Numbered from the stretch's first letter, positions 51,001-61,541 are shown. The stretch is 64,000 nucleotides of DNA from Leishmania infantum JPCM5 (GCF_000002875.2 NC_009401.2:137843-201842); one strand, 5' to 3'. The notes: generated from the letters alone by a model not told the origin. Numbers and translations: made by a program.

Positions 51001-51985
51001 TGCACCTCTCCGCCTCTTCGGCAGCAGACCGCGGTGGCTCCGCGTCGTCAACGCGCGCGTCGCTCTCCACGTCCGCACTGCTGTACCGACGAGAGAGCAC
51101 GAAAGCACGCCGCGGCGGTGGGGTGGGGCTTGACATGCTCTTTGCATCGTCCTCTTGGCCGTCCCCTTGTGCGTCGTGGTCGAGGTTGAGCCTCCCACAG
51201 CCATCAGCACGCGCGGCATACTTGCTGCCCCGGCCCCGCGGCGTCTCCTCGTCATGCCGCTGTGCACCCTTGCTAGCTGGCATGCTCAGCCCATCTTCGA
51301 AGTCGCTGGGCAGTGTCACAGCATGTCGAGGCGCCGGCGACACCGTCGAGCTCATCACACGCTGGTTGCGCACCCCAGGCTCGCCGTCTGCGTCAATGCC
51401 GTATGGCCTTGGATCTGAGGGTTGCGTCATCACTGTGGCCTCCGACTCCAGGACTTCCAGCTTATCGCCGTCCGCCTCAGGCGCGAGACAGCGCGCTTGC
51501 CCGTCGCGTCGAGGCCGACTTTGGACGTCGCAGTCCCTCCTCACCGACGGCGAGCACGACGAAAGAGAGAGAGAGAGAGGGCGATGTTGGTGCTGCGACG
51601 GCTGCTGCTGCTGCGAGTAGAGCCGCGAAGATGAGTGAACAGAGCGCGAGTCCGACACCGCGCGGATGTGGCTCGCCTTGAGGGACTGGAGGCAGTACGG
51701 CCCAGACGCCTCTACATTGACATCGCGCATGTGAAACGGCGTCGGGGAGGAGACGGCGGCACCGCTACTGCTGACGTCATTGATACTGTCGCCGCCGAGT
51801 GCGCCAAGCAGCGGACTGGCTGGCCCGCTCGCGGTGCCTGCCCGAATGCTTGTCGTACTGATGAAGGAAAGCGACGTGTCGAGACGGATGGCAGGTCTGG
51901 CTCGCACCTGCGACATGCTCTGCGAGCTTTCCTCGTCGCGGTGGAAGTCCGAGTCACTGCGAAAGTGTGGAAGGCGACTCATCAT
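48041..51985 (-). CDS. Large low-complexity hypothetical protein, 1314 aa
   Basis: I do not recognise this protein. Most of it is Ala/Ser/Thr/Pro-rich and likely disordered. Ordered-looking segments are near the C terminus: VKELVRRAQAEVCRTRESLL, a helical block SREWRSAAIALRPQLRAAAD followed by ILRRLQGYDARDHGVLPMET and VVRVTYFVITRRQMPP, and a final block with EELYLQFYFTVLEAFKQVFG and a helical end, LDVLVYYRKFIESLREL. The frame continues upstream past a sense-strand pyrimidine tract (about 52010-52060) as low-complexity His/Arg sequence, so I start at the ATG at 51985 (MMSRLPHFRSDSD; the second Met is also possible). The DARDHGVLPMETVVRV part has a faint EF-hand-like look without a good calcium loop. 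No function can be assigned. Confidence 0.78.
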   Translation of the reverse strand: MMSRLPHFRSDSDFHRDEESSQSMSQVRARPAIRLDTSLSFISTTSIRAGTASGPASPLLGALGGDSINDVSSSGAAVSSPTPFHMRDVNVEASGPYCLQSLKASHIRAVSDSRSVHSSSRLYSQQQQPSQHQHRPLSLSLSSCSPSVRRDCDVQSRPRRDGQARCLAPEADGDKLEVLESEATVMTQPSDPRPYGIDADGEPGVRNQRVMSSTVSPAPRHAVTLPSDFEDGLSMPASKGAQRHDEETPRGRGSKYAARADGCGRLNLDHDAQGDGQEDDAKSMSSPTPPPRRAFVLSRRYSSADVESDARVDDAEPPRSAAEEAERCTPARMPHVDFAADAPRGSTILVVDNGDEDEESAFTDGRSTAAVIAHANAHPPTVAHAPLAEEPAVSLTLPDGRLVPGVVVEEAEKDAQHRAPLTAHPATAAERESASSHSRSLSSAGSSSMMSPLPRPVPHVTQTAATSKRSSPAHVRETVGAVCDDAGDVTEQQQQRAGTKTVLTSKAANAPVSLTTATAATAANTQPASSTLKSKLQATAMIPAQLDAAASLPTAADDGPASVTPLHSFMALNSISGPSLSATTTAMSSLWLVSGSTPTPLRRRRDRDREVSAALHTQEGEAEETSKDSDTARAQTERALKLADEASTSAVTAPEAGVELQGSTHQCTAPADTSVEAAQLIASAEGAHHHCSFSAPRHTAANSAASPSVSAPSFSPEPARPQAEAYCLSSPPLTAGSATSASVQLNFLSAEDDAVTPVDLPPLPAPEAATTQHRYSTATPPPFAAAGTLRRPSEAAPSMSRPSSAESARVSEEVKELVRRAQAEVCRTRESLLSALRDHRASFHLPETSPTAENTLSATAPTPVAQLTATVSTTACASLSVSPTLKRSLPLSTVTVAAVEPSAPPSAALKTASVSPTRTSREWRSAAIALRPQLRAAADAILRRLQGYDARDHGVLPMETVVRVTYFVITRRQMPPATWSLRTAEGALAATPMRASMVASGGGADTRSDSAHLPSHHVEGRRAVLLSGTPLSRQLSSSEAGEPRHRAATASHKLFKTPRQQRLSLDAHDTTTRVGGSGSPFSSSHLIGVAQPPDCSKSDADADGDDKAAKPECCGRPATCISPSRTLEHVMMLQQRRAEEELYLQFYFTVLEAFKQVFGERYAWRHLGATNASRHDCAINVAQPAQKRRRTSSAAPSECSDLRGHAHVTATEADAEQTQLDVANELNDVTGPLETLFPRLRQQYALLQRERRDPAAAAPKSIVASTGNSLMVPRTTSELVRTEAAAAAVGLAHRPPPLDVLVYYRKFIESLREL

Positions 51986-53928
51986 GTGGCTGTGGCGGTG
52001 GTGCGGTAATACAAGAGTGAGGCAGAGGCCACACAAAGAGAGATGGAGATAAGGGAGGGTCCGTGCGGCGCGCTCACGTCTGGAGCTCTTATCGACAATC
52101 TCGCCGCCAGTGCGTCTTCTGGCGCGCCTTGTCCTCTGCCTTGTTCGTTCCTTCTCTACGCAGTGACGGTGCTGCTCGCCGCGAAGGAGCGAGCTGCGGC
52201 TAAGTATTCTTCGATGCCAGCGCACGTGGCTGCACCGGGCGCGAGCGTGTATCTGCTTACGAGTGTATGTGTGTATGTGTGTGTGTGTGTGTGCGTGTGC
52301 GTTCTGTTTTGACAGGAACCTTCTCTCTTGGCCAACAGACCTTGAGGTATGGGGCAGGGAGATGGGCTGATGCAGCCTCCTTGAACGCAACGAGCGGGTG
52401 AGTGGCGAAGTGAGAAGAGCTCAAGGCCAACGCGAGCACTAACGTGCAAGAAATCGCAGAAAAAGTAATGGGCGACGAGGAGGCGCCTGCAGTAGTCCGC
52501 GAGTGCGTCCCTCTCTCTGTGTGAAGGGAAGCGGCGAGAGGGTTGGCATGGAAGAGAAGCAGATGGAATGGATAACCTGGGAAGCGAGGGGGGAAGAAGC
52601 CGACCAGCCAGCAAGCAAGCGCCGCGGTATTGCGTGGAAAGGGGCCATGTGCGAAGGTTTGTGCGAGTGTCACACGGCAACTTTCCGAAAACGCGACTGG
52701 GCCTTCTGTCGCGCCCGCGTCGGTGAGCGAAGAGTCACCTCAGCGTCCCCGCGTGCACGCACGAGAACGATAAAATGACGTGCGCCGCGTTGTTTGTGCT
52801 CTTCTCGCTCACCTTCGTCTGTGCTGCGCGCAGACGCGTGTGCGGGTGGCGGGGCAGAAAAGGGGCGCGGTGGAGCCGAAGCAGCACGGCCATCCCCCCG
52901 CCCAGCCACCAACACTGAACCTTTATCGCCATCCAAGCAGCGTTGGTATGTGGTGCCCTCTGGGCATGGGAAGGGTGTGGGCACAGTACTCTGCAGACAG
53001 GTGTGAGGGGAGTGTCATACCGTTGGCGCGAGTGCGTTGCACTGTTCCAGAAAACATTAAAGACAAACATGCGCCCGTGAGAAGGCTATGCGTTCCAGAG
53101 ATGGCAAAGTCTGGCAGCCACCACAGCAGCAATGGCAACGTGCATGAAGGACGTATGCGCGCACGAAGCAGCGTGGCACGCGATGATGTACATGCCCGCA
53201 GAGGAGAAGAGCTAGCGAGAGCGCAATACGCTTGACGCCCGTGGCGCGAAAACAAGAGAGTAAACAGGGTGGACAACGGCGGGCGCCAAGAGCGAGAAAT
53301 GGAAACAGAACGAGTCGGCACGACATCCCCAACGACATGTCTGTGTTCGCTGTACATCAAAGACGCACGATCTCCAAGCGAAGCAGACGAGGCGAGGAGG
53401 AAGCGCAAGGGGGGTGAAAGGAAAGGGGGAGGAGGGGGGAAAGGGCAGAGAGTCGTCGTGTGCGGCGGGTACCAGGAGGGTGAGGGTGGCGGATGCTGAG
53501 GCTGAGAATGCGAGCTAAGCTTCAGGAGCGTGCGCCAAACAAGATGAAAGAGCAGAGGTCGACGGTCGAAACGTGAACGCAAAAAAGGAGAGAGGCATGG
53601 GACAACGCACGCGAGTAGACGAAAAAAAAAAATGAGGAGATCGAGCCCGTCATGATCGACGAACGCCACGCGCGTAGCTAGTGTACATCAAGAGGGAGGC
53701 GCACGCAGAGGTGCAGACACACGTGCACCCCTCCCCCCACAGATGTGCGCTTCAGGAGAGGCACCATAACGTCATCGAGAAAGGAGGATTGCGGAGCTGA
53801 AAACGTCTGCGTCAGAGTGCGCTCACCGCGGCACCGCTCAAGCCTCGCCAGTGCCCTCCGTCTCCCCGTGATGACCCGCGGGGCCTGCATCTGTGGAGGA
53901 TGTCCGGGTGCCGCTGAGGCGTCCACTG
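51986..53928. other. Intergenic region
   Basis: No gene is seen here. The sense strand has a pyrimidine tract at about 52010-52060 serving the 1314-aa gene. There is a (GT)n tract at about 52267-52293. The rest is probable 3' UTR of the 1966-aa gene. Confidence 0.6.
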
Positions 53929-56900
53929 CTAGTGATAGGATGGCAGCAACGGCGCGAGCGCCTCCTGGGGAAGAGTACTATTTAAAGCATCAGACAGGCT
54001 CGACCTAGAACTGGCCACGCTCACTGTGTACACTGTGCGCTTCACGGCCTGCTGCATCGAATCCCGCTTCGCCAGGTGCGGCACTGAGCAAGCGTTGCGG
54101 CGCTGCCTGCGTGTGTGCAGAAAAGGCGACACGAAGCCGGAGGCCGCTAGCTGCCTCGCAGCGGAGACCGGCTGAATGGTGGTCGCATAGGGCACGGCAA
54201 ACTGGAACTGGGACAGCTGCGCAGCACACCGCTGGGCAAGCGTGAGTGGCAGCTGCTGCACGTTTAAGCCTTCCGCTGAGCCCGCCACCCGTTCCGTGGC
54301 GGGTGCACACGGAACGCGGCCAAGCTTGCCGGCGGCGGCAGCGTCGCGCGACTGACGGAGGTGCCACCGTTTCTGTTGTTGCCACGTTCGAAGCGTGCGC
54401 TGACACAAACGACGCGCCATCGTGTCCGTTGTGCTTGATGCGGGGAGGGAGAAGGGGCCATACCTGCTCCGCCCGAACCGTTTCGACGACCACTGGCGCT
54501 GTGTCTCAGCCGGCGTTGCCAAGTACGCGAGCGCCTGTGGGATCGAGGCGCCGCTAATGGACGGTAGAAACTGAGCCGACGCATCATGCCATGTGCGTGC
54601 CGCCGGATGCCCTGAGGCGGTATAGGGAGAACTGAGGTGGGAGTTAACACTGTGCCCTCCCACAATAATGCCGAAGGCCGTGTTTGTGTCACTCAGCGGC
54701 ACGCTGGCAGGTGATGCTAAGGTGGGTGTCTCGTACAAGTGACCACGCACCCAAGTGCCGTGCACCGGTCTTGACAACACTTGGCGCAGTCTGCCTCTAG
54801 TGCCGGTGTTTCGTTTCGCGTACCACGCGCCCCCGCGCGGCCACCCGGCAACCTGAACATCACTCACGGCCCTCACCGCCGCAAACGGCTGCTGAGCGCC
54901 GCCGCGGCCACTGTACAGTGGCGAGACGCCTTGACCGAGGCAGAAGCGCAGCTGCTGATAGGCGATCTTAAGTTGCTGATGCTTGCTCAGCGCCGTTGTC
55001 GCCGCAGGCGGGTAAGTGGCGTTCGTAGGCAACTGCGCGGACCCATCGCTCCCAATATTGATTGTAGCAGCGACGGAGGTGGCGGCCGCAGGCGAGATAG
55101 GACTGGGCATCCACGCGGGCACTGAATGCTGCGGCATCGTCGAGGGAGAGACGTTGGGCGGGCTCGGGGAGACAATGTTCGACCCTAACACAGACATCCA
55201 GGATGCAGGAGCAGAAGTAGTAGCGGCGACGGTGGTGAGGGTTTGGTGCGGGTATTCGGCTCCAGCCTCCACGGCAGTGGGTAGAGCCGAAATGGGCACA
55301 GGAGAGGAGCGGCTGGGGCTCGACGTCGGCGGGTGCCCGCTTTTAGAAGACGGCGCGTGGGTGTTCCACAAGTGCTGCTGCAACGGCACCTGGGAGGAGG
55401 AGAGTGGTGGCAGTGATGGCAAGGCACACTTGCGAAGTCCTCTCGTGAGTGAGTGCGGTGACGCGGAGCGCAGCTTGAAGGCGACAGTGTGGTCTCCGGC
55501 GCTGTTTGCGTGATTGTAGCCCTTGCCTTTCGCGGCGCTGCTGACATGCGCGCCAGGGTCGACCCTTTCCGGCTGAATCGCAGCGGCGCCGGTGACGCGC
55601 GAGTTGGTGATCACCAGTCCCAGTGTCTGCGTCTTGTGAGGAATGGATACCGCAGAGGCGATGCCGCGGTGCAGAGCGGCGGAGCCGGTCGCGCCTGTGC
55701 TCGAGGCTGTGGCCCCTGTCAGTGCATGAAGGCGACGGTTCAGCACGGGCAGGTACGCGGAGCACCACACCGGCTTCAGTGTCGATGTGTTGCCGTGCTG
55801 CGACTGCGTAGCGGATGCGGCCGCGAGACCGCCACCGGCCCGCTTTGAGTAGTGCCGATGCGGCGGAGGTGACACGAACGGCGATGGCTGTTCGTGGCGA
55901 AACACGTTGGTGTTGCTGTTGTGAATGGAAGCGGCCCCGCCGGCTGTGCTGCCGCCGCGGCTCTGCTCTGCACCGTCGTCTATCGTCTCCGCATTCGCAG
56001 CGGGGTCGCGCTTCACCCTTGCAGCGGTGCCGGAGGACTGCTGCAACTCTGTCGTCGACTGAGATCCTCTGGCTGCAGCGATACCGGGCATCAGAGTGTT
56101 GCCAGTGGTGCCCGGTTCCTCGACCGTGTGAGCGACGGGGCGCGCAGTGCCGGAGTAACGGCCTGGGAAGGAGGTGGATGTTGGTGAGGACGCCGTTGAT
56201 GGCAAGCCGTGCGTGTAGTGGTTCGGGACAGCACCGCCGCTCTCGTCAGCGAGGCCTTCTTTGCCGCCAGACGCTGCACCAGCAGTGGAGACTCTGGCGA
56301 AGCCGTCGCCGTTCGCAGCCCCACCCCTGTGCACACCCGCAAGCGTGGATTGGTGTTGCGTCGTCGGTGAAGCAGAGCCGCTGCGGTGGTGCGGCTTGCC
56401 TTCGACGGAGGTGGCGACCTGGTCGATCTCCACAACCTCGCCGGGCGCGTGCGCAGCTTCCTCGGCGGCGCCGGGACCCGAGTGGGGACTTTTTGATGCT
56501 GTCTGAAAGATCGTCGTCGTCGGCTTGCCGTGTTCATGTACCTTCTTGCCCGGGGATACCGGCGAGTGCGGCGTCGTCTGCTGACCTCCGGCCGCCTTCT
56601 GTGTCGCCGCCGACCCTGCAGCGGGGCCCGTAGCACCTGCGCTGCTGTTAGGCGTTGTGGTGCTGTCGGGGTCAGCAGGCATCGACGGCCCCAGTGCTGG
56701 TGCGGTGGCCGCCGCAGCGGCAAGGGCAGCGGTCAGTTGGGCCTGCAGCGCGGCATTCGCCAACTGCATGTCCTGAAGCTCCTGCGTCGTGTGTGCGAGG
56801 CGGTCTTGGCAATCAGACAATGCCAATGCAAGCTCAGCGGCAGAGACGTCAGCAGCCGCCGACAGTGCGGCGCCATCGTTGTCCTCCGAGCGACGCGAGT

Positions 56901-59829
56901 GCGAGACTGCCTGAGAGGTGTTCGAAGCAATGTAAAAGCTGGGACTGTTCATGCCGAGCCTCTGCTCATCATGCGCGAGCGCATGCGATGTGCTCACAGA
57001 CATCGAGCGCTTGCTCCAAGTCCTGGTGCCGTGTGCCCGTGAGTGACCTGCGGAAGTTGTCCGGGATGATACTGGTGACGAGGAGGCGCCGCGGCTTCCA
57101 GTGGAAGGTTCCTTCTTGGGCCTCTTGCTGCTCGCCCCGGTCGTGCCGCTAGTGCTGCCGGGCTTCTTCTTATCCTTCGACTTGGTAACCGCGGTGGACG
57201 AGTTGGTGAGCCGAGTACCATCGCGCTGCGTATCAGTTGTCTCGGCCGCTCCGCTACCCGGCGCCGCACGGGTCCATTCACTTGACTTGGCACGAAGCAC
57301 TGCTCGACCACCCGCAGGTGAGGCCAATGCCGAGGACGTGCTATTGCTAGTCTCGGGTGATGCGCAGGCAGCGGTGTCGGGCACTGAAAGTAAGCCCCGT
57401 GCACTGCCTCCGTCGCTGCCATCCGCAGGCATTGGCAGCGACTCACCAGTGGCAGCGTGGACAAGCACATCATGCGCACAGTGCGGGCACACTACCACAC
57501 TGGGCATGAGAGGCAGCGAAGCCAATTCACCCGCCACCTGTTCGGCCACTGCTGCGCAGCTACTCGCATGGTTACGCTGATCCGTGTTTGATGTGGTAGC
57601 AGGGATGGCAGCAGGCGGAGTAGCGGGAGAAGTTGGGGTGTATTGCATAGACTGACCCGCACTCGCTGCAGCATCCTTCCCATCGTTGGTGCCGCCGCGC
57701 GTCTGCGCGTTGGGTGTGGACTGCCATTGGCTCTCTGGCGACCCTCTCATGTCAGCGGCACCAGTGGCACTACTCTCTTGGGCCTCAGACATGTCGAAAG
57801 GGCCTCCAATCTTCGTGTGTCGCGAAGTGGGCGCAGCTGCATGCCCTGCGGCGCCGTCTGTCGGTCCAACCAAGGAGGACTCTGCAGATGCCAGCGGCCT
57901 CTGCGCGCCGGACGTGATAGACGACCTGTTCGACGTAGTAGATGCTGTCACGTGCTCCCCCTCTGCCTTGCCGCCGCCCTGCCCATTCCCCGTGGACGCC
58001 GAGGCGGGCGGCACCCTGGCCGCGCCAGCACCCATGAGAGATCCTTTTCGCCATTCCGCCTCCCCTGACCGCTGTTTCGAAGAATATGAGCCACGGCCTC
58101 CTAATCTGGAAGCCAGAGCTGAGCCAGAACGGTCCTGCAACGACGTATCATCAGGTAGGCTTCCGCGCTGCAGCCGCTGGCCTTTGCCGTCGGCCGCTGA
58201 CGCAGCGGCGGCTACAGCAGAGATGTCCCTGCCTGCTGCGGGCACCCGCTGTTGCTGCTGTTGGAGTGCCCTCGCCTGTTGCAACTCTTCTACGAAGCTG
58301 TTCTCCTGCTGAAGCAGGCCCACCAGGCCTCTGCCGAATCGACTCGCGCCCTCCTGCAGCGACTGCGCGATGCCTTGTGCAAATTCTGGTATCCTGGCCT
58401 TGTGCCACTCCTCGCGCACCTCCGGCAGCGTCAAGCGGCGTCGCAGCACCTCGTCCTCCATAGCGCTGAGGAACCCGACCAGCTCAGCGCTCGCTTGCAG
58501 CAGCATGCACTGCGCGTCCACGCAAAGTGAGAGCTCCTGCTGCTGCCGACTGGCAGCATCGATGTGCGTCCGCGACAGGCGGTCCATCGCGCGACGGATC
58601 TCCAAGGTGAGGGCGCCAAAGGACCGCAGTGGTGGTGGCGCCTCAGCCCCGGCAGCCACGCCCATTTCGTCATCGTCGCCTCGCTGATCTGTCGCCAGAT
58701 CCTCCCCGGTCTGGAGGTTGACCAGTTTGGCATAGAGCTTCTCCTGTTCGCCGGCGAAGTATGGGGTATACACGCATGCGTGTCGCGCCAGGGTGTCCTC
58801 GCGCAGCATCGCCTCAGCCTCATAAGTCTGCAAGGCGAGCTGCACATGCTGCCGGTACTGCGCGTGCTGAGCAAGAACAGAGTCCTTCTCCTCGCTGAGG
58901 CGCGACAAGCGGCCCTCGAGGTCCGCCATGTTCAGTTTCATACGCGCCTCCTGTGAGCGCCCCTCGACGTCGGCGGCGATGCGGCCAAGCATGTCCGCCG
59001 TGTACGCATGCGAGTTTGCGCCGTCGCCACCATCCTGCAGCGCGTCCTCCTCGCCTTCGCGAAAGCCATCCCTTTGCCCAGCCGTGGACCCGTAGCGGAG
59101 CTGCCCACACTTGCCCAGTTCGCGCCTCAGCGTGCCAATGACAGCCTCCTTCTGCGAGAGGGTGACAAGGCTCTCTGCGACGCGGCTCTGACTGAGTTGC
59201 AGCTCTTCCTCCCTGCGCAGAAGCTTGCCGCGCAGTGTGTCGAGTGCTGTGCGGCCCTGGCCCACCTCCCGCCCAAGCTGCTCCACGGCTACCTCCAGCT
59301 TCGCCCGCTGCTGGTGCAGCTGCGTGTTTCGCTCCTCCGCCTCTTTGTTCCGATTCTGGAGCACCGCGTACTCATCCTTGAGCCGCAGCATATCTTGGTG
59401 AAGGAGAGAGTAGTGCTGGTTGCGGGTAAGAAGGTCGGCCTTGGTACGCTCCAGCGCCTGCTTCGTGGCGGCAAAGCGGTTCTGCACGGCCTCGAAGAGT
59501 TCGAAGGAGACCTGGATCATGGGGACGGTGCTGGCCGGGGGAGTGGCGTCGCCCGAAAAAAGGCGCTGGATCGTCTCGTAGTTCGGGGTGCCGACCACAT
59601 CCAGCAGTTTTTGGTACTCCTCCGCGAGTTGTGCCGCGCTGTAGGTGGTCGGAGCACCGCCTGCTGCCGGCACGGGCGCCGCTGTAGGGTAGGACGAGCC
59701 GGTGACGCCAGCGGCAGCGGCAGCCACCGGTGGTGGTACTGTCGTCGCAGTCTTTGTTTGCCTCCTCAACGGCGACTTTTCGCTATCGGCCACCACGGTC
59801 TCATCCGTCCTCCTGCCGCCGAAGGACAT
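53929..59829 (-). CDS. Giant coiled-coil / low-complexity protein, 1966 aa
   Basis: I do not recognise a named protein. After a Pro/Ala-rich head comes a long coiled-coil region (about residues 60-350), for example FAATKQALERTKADLLTRNQ, YAVLQNRNKEAEERNTQLHQ and LEVAVEQLGREVGQGRTALD, followed by a helical region to about residue 560. The next thousand residues are Ser/Thr/Gly/Ala-rich. They are broken by a short CxxC motif, VVCPHCAHDVLVH (about residue 780), and a short second coiled coil, LALSDCQDRLAHTTQELQDM (about 1015-1060). The C-terminal ~450 residues are richer in aromatic and basic residues. Such proteins in trypanosomatids are often cytoskeletal, but nothing here proves that. The start MSFGGRRTDET is the only ATG at the N-terminal end. 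Confidence 0.82.
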   Translation of the reverse strand: MSFGGRRTDETVVADSEKSPLRRQTKTATTVPPPVAAAAAGVTGSSYPTAAPVPAAGGAPTTYSAAQLAEEYQKLLDVVGTPNYETIQRLFSGDATPPASTVPMIQVSFELFEAVQNRFAATKQALERTKADLLTRNQHYSLLHQDMLRLKDEYAVLQNRNKEAEERNTQLHQQRAKLEVAVEQLGREVGQGRTALDTLRGKLLRREEELQLSQSRVAESLVTLSQKEAVIGTLRRELGKCGQLRYGSTAGQRDGFREGEEDALQDGGDGANSHAYTADMLGRIAADVEGRSQEARMKLNMADLEGRLSRLSEEKDSVLAQHAQYRQHVQLALQTYEAEAMLREDTLARHACVYTPYFAGEQEKLYAKLVNLQTGEDLATDQRGDDDEMGVAAGAEAPPPLRSFGALTLEIRRAMDRLSRTHIDAASRQQQELSLCVDAQCMLLQASAELVGFLSAMEDEVLRRRLTLPEVREEWHKARIPEFAQGIAQSLQEGASRFGRGLVGLLQQENSFVEELQQARALQQQQQRVPAAGRDISAVAAAASAADGKGQRLQRGSLPDDTSLQDRSGSALASRLGGRGSYSSKQRSGEAEWRKGSLMGAGAARVPPASASTGNGQGGGKAEGEHVTASTTSNRSSITSGAQRPLASAESSLVGPTDGAAGHAAAPTSRHTKIGGPFDMSEAQESSATGAADMRGSPESQWQSTPNAQTRGGTNDGKDAAASAGQSMQYTPTSPATPPAAIPATTSNTDQRNHASSCAAVAEQVAGELASLPLMPSVVVCPHCAHDVLVHAATGESLPMPADGSDGGSARGLLSVPDTAACASPETSNSTSSALASPAGGRAVLRAKSSEWTRAAPGSGAAETTDTQRDGTRLTNSSTAVTKSKDKKKPGSTSGTTGASSKRPKKEPSTGSRGASSSPVSSRTTSAGHSRAHGTRTWSKRSMSVSTSHALAHDEQRLGMNSPSFYIASNTSQAVSHSRRSEDNDGAALSAAADVSAAELALALSDCQDRLAHTTQELQDMQLANAALQAQLTAALAAAAATAPALGPSMPADPDSTTTPNSSAGATGPAAGSAATQKAAGGQQTTPHSPVSPGKKVHEHGKPTTTIFQTASKSPHSGPGAAEEAAHAPGEVVEIDQVATSVEGKPHHRSGSASPTTQHQSTLAGVHRGGAANGDGFARVSTAGAASGGKEGLADESGGAVPNHYTHGLPSTASSPTSTSFPGRYSGTARPVAHTVEEPGTTGNTLMPGIAAARGSQSTTELQQSSGTAARVKRDPAANAETIDDGAEQSRGGSTAGGAASIHNSNTNVFRHEQPSPFVSPPPHRHYSKRAGGGLAAASATQSQHGNTSTLKPVWCSAYLPVLNRRLHALTGATASSTGATGSAALHRGIASAVSIPHKTQTLGLVITNSRVTGAAAIQPERVDPGAHVSSAAKGKGYNHANSAGDHTVAFKLRSASPHSLTRGLRKCALPSLPPLSSSQVPLQQHLWNTHAPSSKSGHPPTSSPSRSSPVPISALPTAVEAGAEYPHQTLTTVAATTSAPASWMSVLGSNIVSPSPPNVSPSTMPQHSVPAWMPSPISPAAATSVAATINIGSDGSAQLPTNATYPPAATTALSKHQQLKIAYQQLRFCLGQGVSPLYSGRGGAQQPFAAVRAVSDVQVAGWPRGGAWYAKRNTGTRGRLRQVLSRPVHGTWVRGHLYETPTLASPASVPLSDTNTAFGIIVGGHSVNSHLSSPYTASGHPAARTWHDASAQFLPSISGASIPQALAYLATPAETQRQWSSKRFGRSRYGPFSLPASSTTDTMARRLCQRTLRTWQQQKRWHLRQSRDAAAAGKLGRVPCAPATERVAGSAEGLNVQQLPLTLAQRCAAQLSQFQFAVPYATTIQPVSAARQLAASGFVSPFLHTRRQRRNACSVPHLAKRDSMQQAVKRTVYTVSVASSRSSLSDALNSTLPQEALAPLLPSYH

Positions 59830-60344
59830 GGTGGATACAGTGATGTGTGGAGAATGACGTATGTTGGGCCGGGGGGAGGGGGTGCACACGAAAGTGTGCA
59901 AGAGACGAGAAGCGCACAACGCTCAGTCCTCCTCGGTGCACCGAGACCGAGAAAGCCACAGGCAGACACGCACGCACACGCCGGCCCAGACACCACCGCC
60001 AGATCCAGCTCGAAAGAGAGAGGTCGAAAGAAAAGAAAAGAGCGAGATCCGGACAGGACCAGCAGCAGTGATCGATGAATGAAACCCAGCTAGCCGGCAC
60101 GATGCACACGGGGCGTGGTTGTGTGCCGCTGCGTATGGAGGAAGAGGGGGAGAACACAGCAGAGGGGAGACGAAAGAGAGAGACCGCAGACACACTCGAG
60201 GACGCACCCGCACGCACACAGAGTGGTCACTGAGCCTTTTTTTTCTCTGGACGAGGGCGACCTCAGCCCGTGATGCAAAGCAGATGTGTGCCAGAGGCAG
60301 TCGCCACGAAGAGGGTAAAGAGAGTGTGTGGGCACGGGTGCTTC

Positions 60345-60379
<35 letters not shown>

Positions 60380-61196
60380 CCAAGGAGTGCGAGGCGCATG
60401 TATCCGCCACGGTCGACAAGAAGCATGAAGAAGAGAGATGAGGACAGCAGGATAGCGCGAGGAAAGGGAGAGGACAGACCTGCTCGGGAGGCGCGTGGAT
60501 TCAGTTCAGCACGTCCACGTGTGCATGTGGGGGCTGTCTGTGCCTTCGTCCTCTTACTTTATTCTACAGACCCTTCTCTCCCATCAACCGCGTCGAAGCG
60601 AAGACGTCCGTGCGCGGGGAAGAGGGGAAGAGGGGTACGCACACATGCCACACAAGGGCCCATCCCCACGTCCATCCTGCAAGGAATGTACGCGGCTGGG
60701 ACAACGTGCCTGAAAAGGGGCAGTCGCGCTGCAGTCTACTCGAGCACCCATGCCAATGCCCGGGCGGTGTTGGCATCTCGTTGCCTTGAAAGCGGGTGTG
60801 TGCCTGTATAGATATAGAGAGGTGCGCGTGCATCTCTGTGTGTGTGCGTGTGTGCGTGCCCGAGAGCGCACATCGGGAGAGCCGTCTCTGCCCTTGCAAC
60901 CTTCTCGCAGCACGCGCGCCGCACCGGGCATAGCCAAGAAGACGGCAGCACTGAGCGTGGGCGCGGCAAAGGAGAAAAGCGAGGAGCAGCAGGCCGCGGA
61001 TAGTGAAAGGGTGCGGCCCCGTGGCCCTCCTCTCTCGCCACGAGAAAAGGGAGAAAGACACAAAAAGGCAGCGCGAGACGGCCACAACGACAAGGGCGAG
61101 GCACCCGATGAATGCACACACGCCGCTGTGTTGCGGCTGCAACCCCTCTCTCCCTTGGACTTCGATAGACAGCAGCGCCTCCTCCACAGCCCTGCC
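59830..61196. other. Intergenic region
   Basis: No gene is seen here. It contains a (GT)n array at 60346-60378 and CA/GT-rich stretches. It holds the 5' signals of the 1966-aa gene. Confidence 0.55.
60346..60378. repeat. (GT)n microsatellite
   Basis: About 16 GT units. Confidence 0.85.
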
Positions 61197-61541
61197 CTAG
61201 GCCTCACCAAAGAGGTCCTGAATCGCAGGAGCACGTCGCAGAGCGGCTGCCACCGGACGCGGATGTTGGCCTCCTCGTCTGGCGGATATTCGTTCTCGTC
61301 GGCCACGCAGAACTTCGAGCCCGAAGCTGCCGACTAACGGCGGCACGCCAATGCCCACCTCCCAGTCATAGAATCGTTGGGGGTCGATGGGGGCGGATTC
61401 ATCGCCCATATCGAGCATTCCGCTGCACCTCCGCGGGTCACCGTGCGGGAGACTGCGCTCTGGCATGCACACCGCACTCGAAGAGGCAGGCACGGCGACC
61501 ACATATTGAAAAGCCGGGCTCCAGCCGGTCCTATCACACAC
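61197..61541 (-). pseudogene. Possible frameshifted relic of a small gene
   Basis: Two adjoining reading frames on the sense strand look protein-like and GC3-biased, unlike the surrounding spacer. The first frame (up to about 61310) encodes MLDMGDESAPIDPQRFYDWE then VGIGVPPLVGSFG. The second frame begins where the first stops looking coding (about 61315 leftward) and encodes KFCVADENEYPPDEEANIRV then RWQPLCDVLLRF. Together they look like one domain of about 70 residues broken by a single frame change. A plausible pyrimidine tract and AG (TTATTTTTGCAG, about 61663-61674) lie upstream. I do not recognise the family. It could be a decayed gene, a sequencing indel in a live gene, or chance. Confidence 0.35.
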
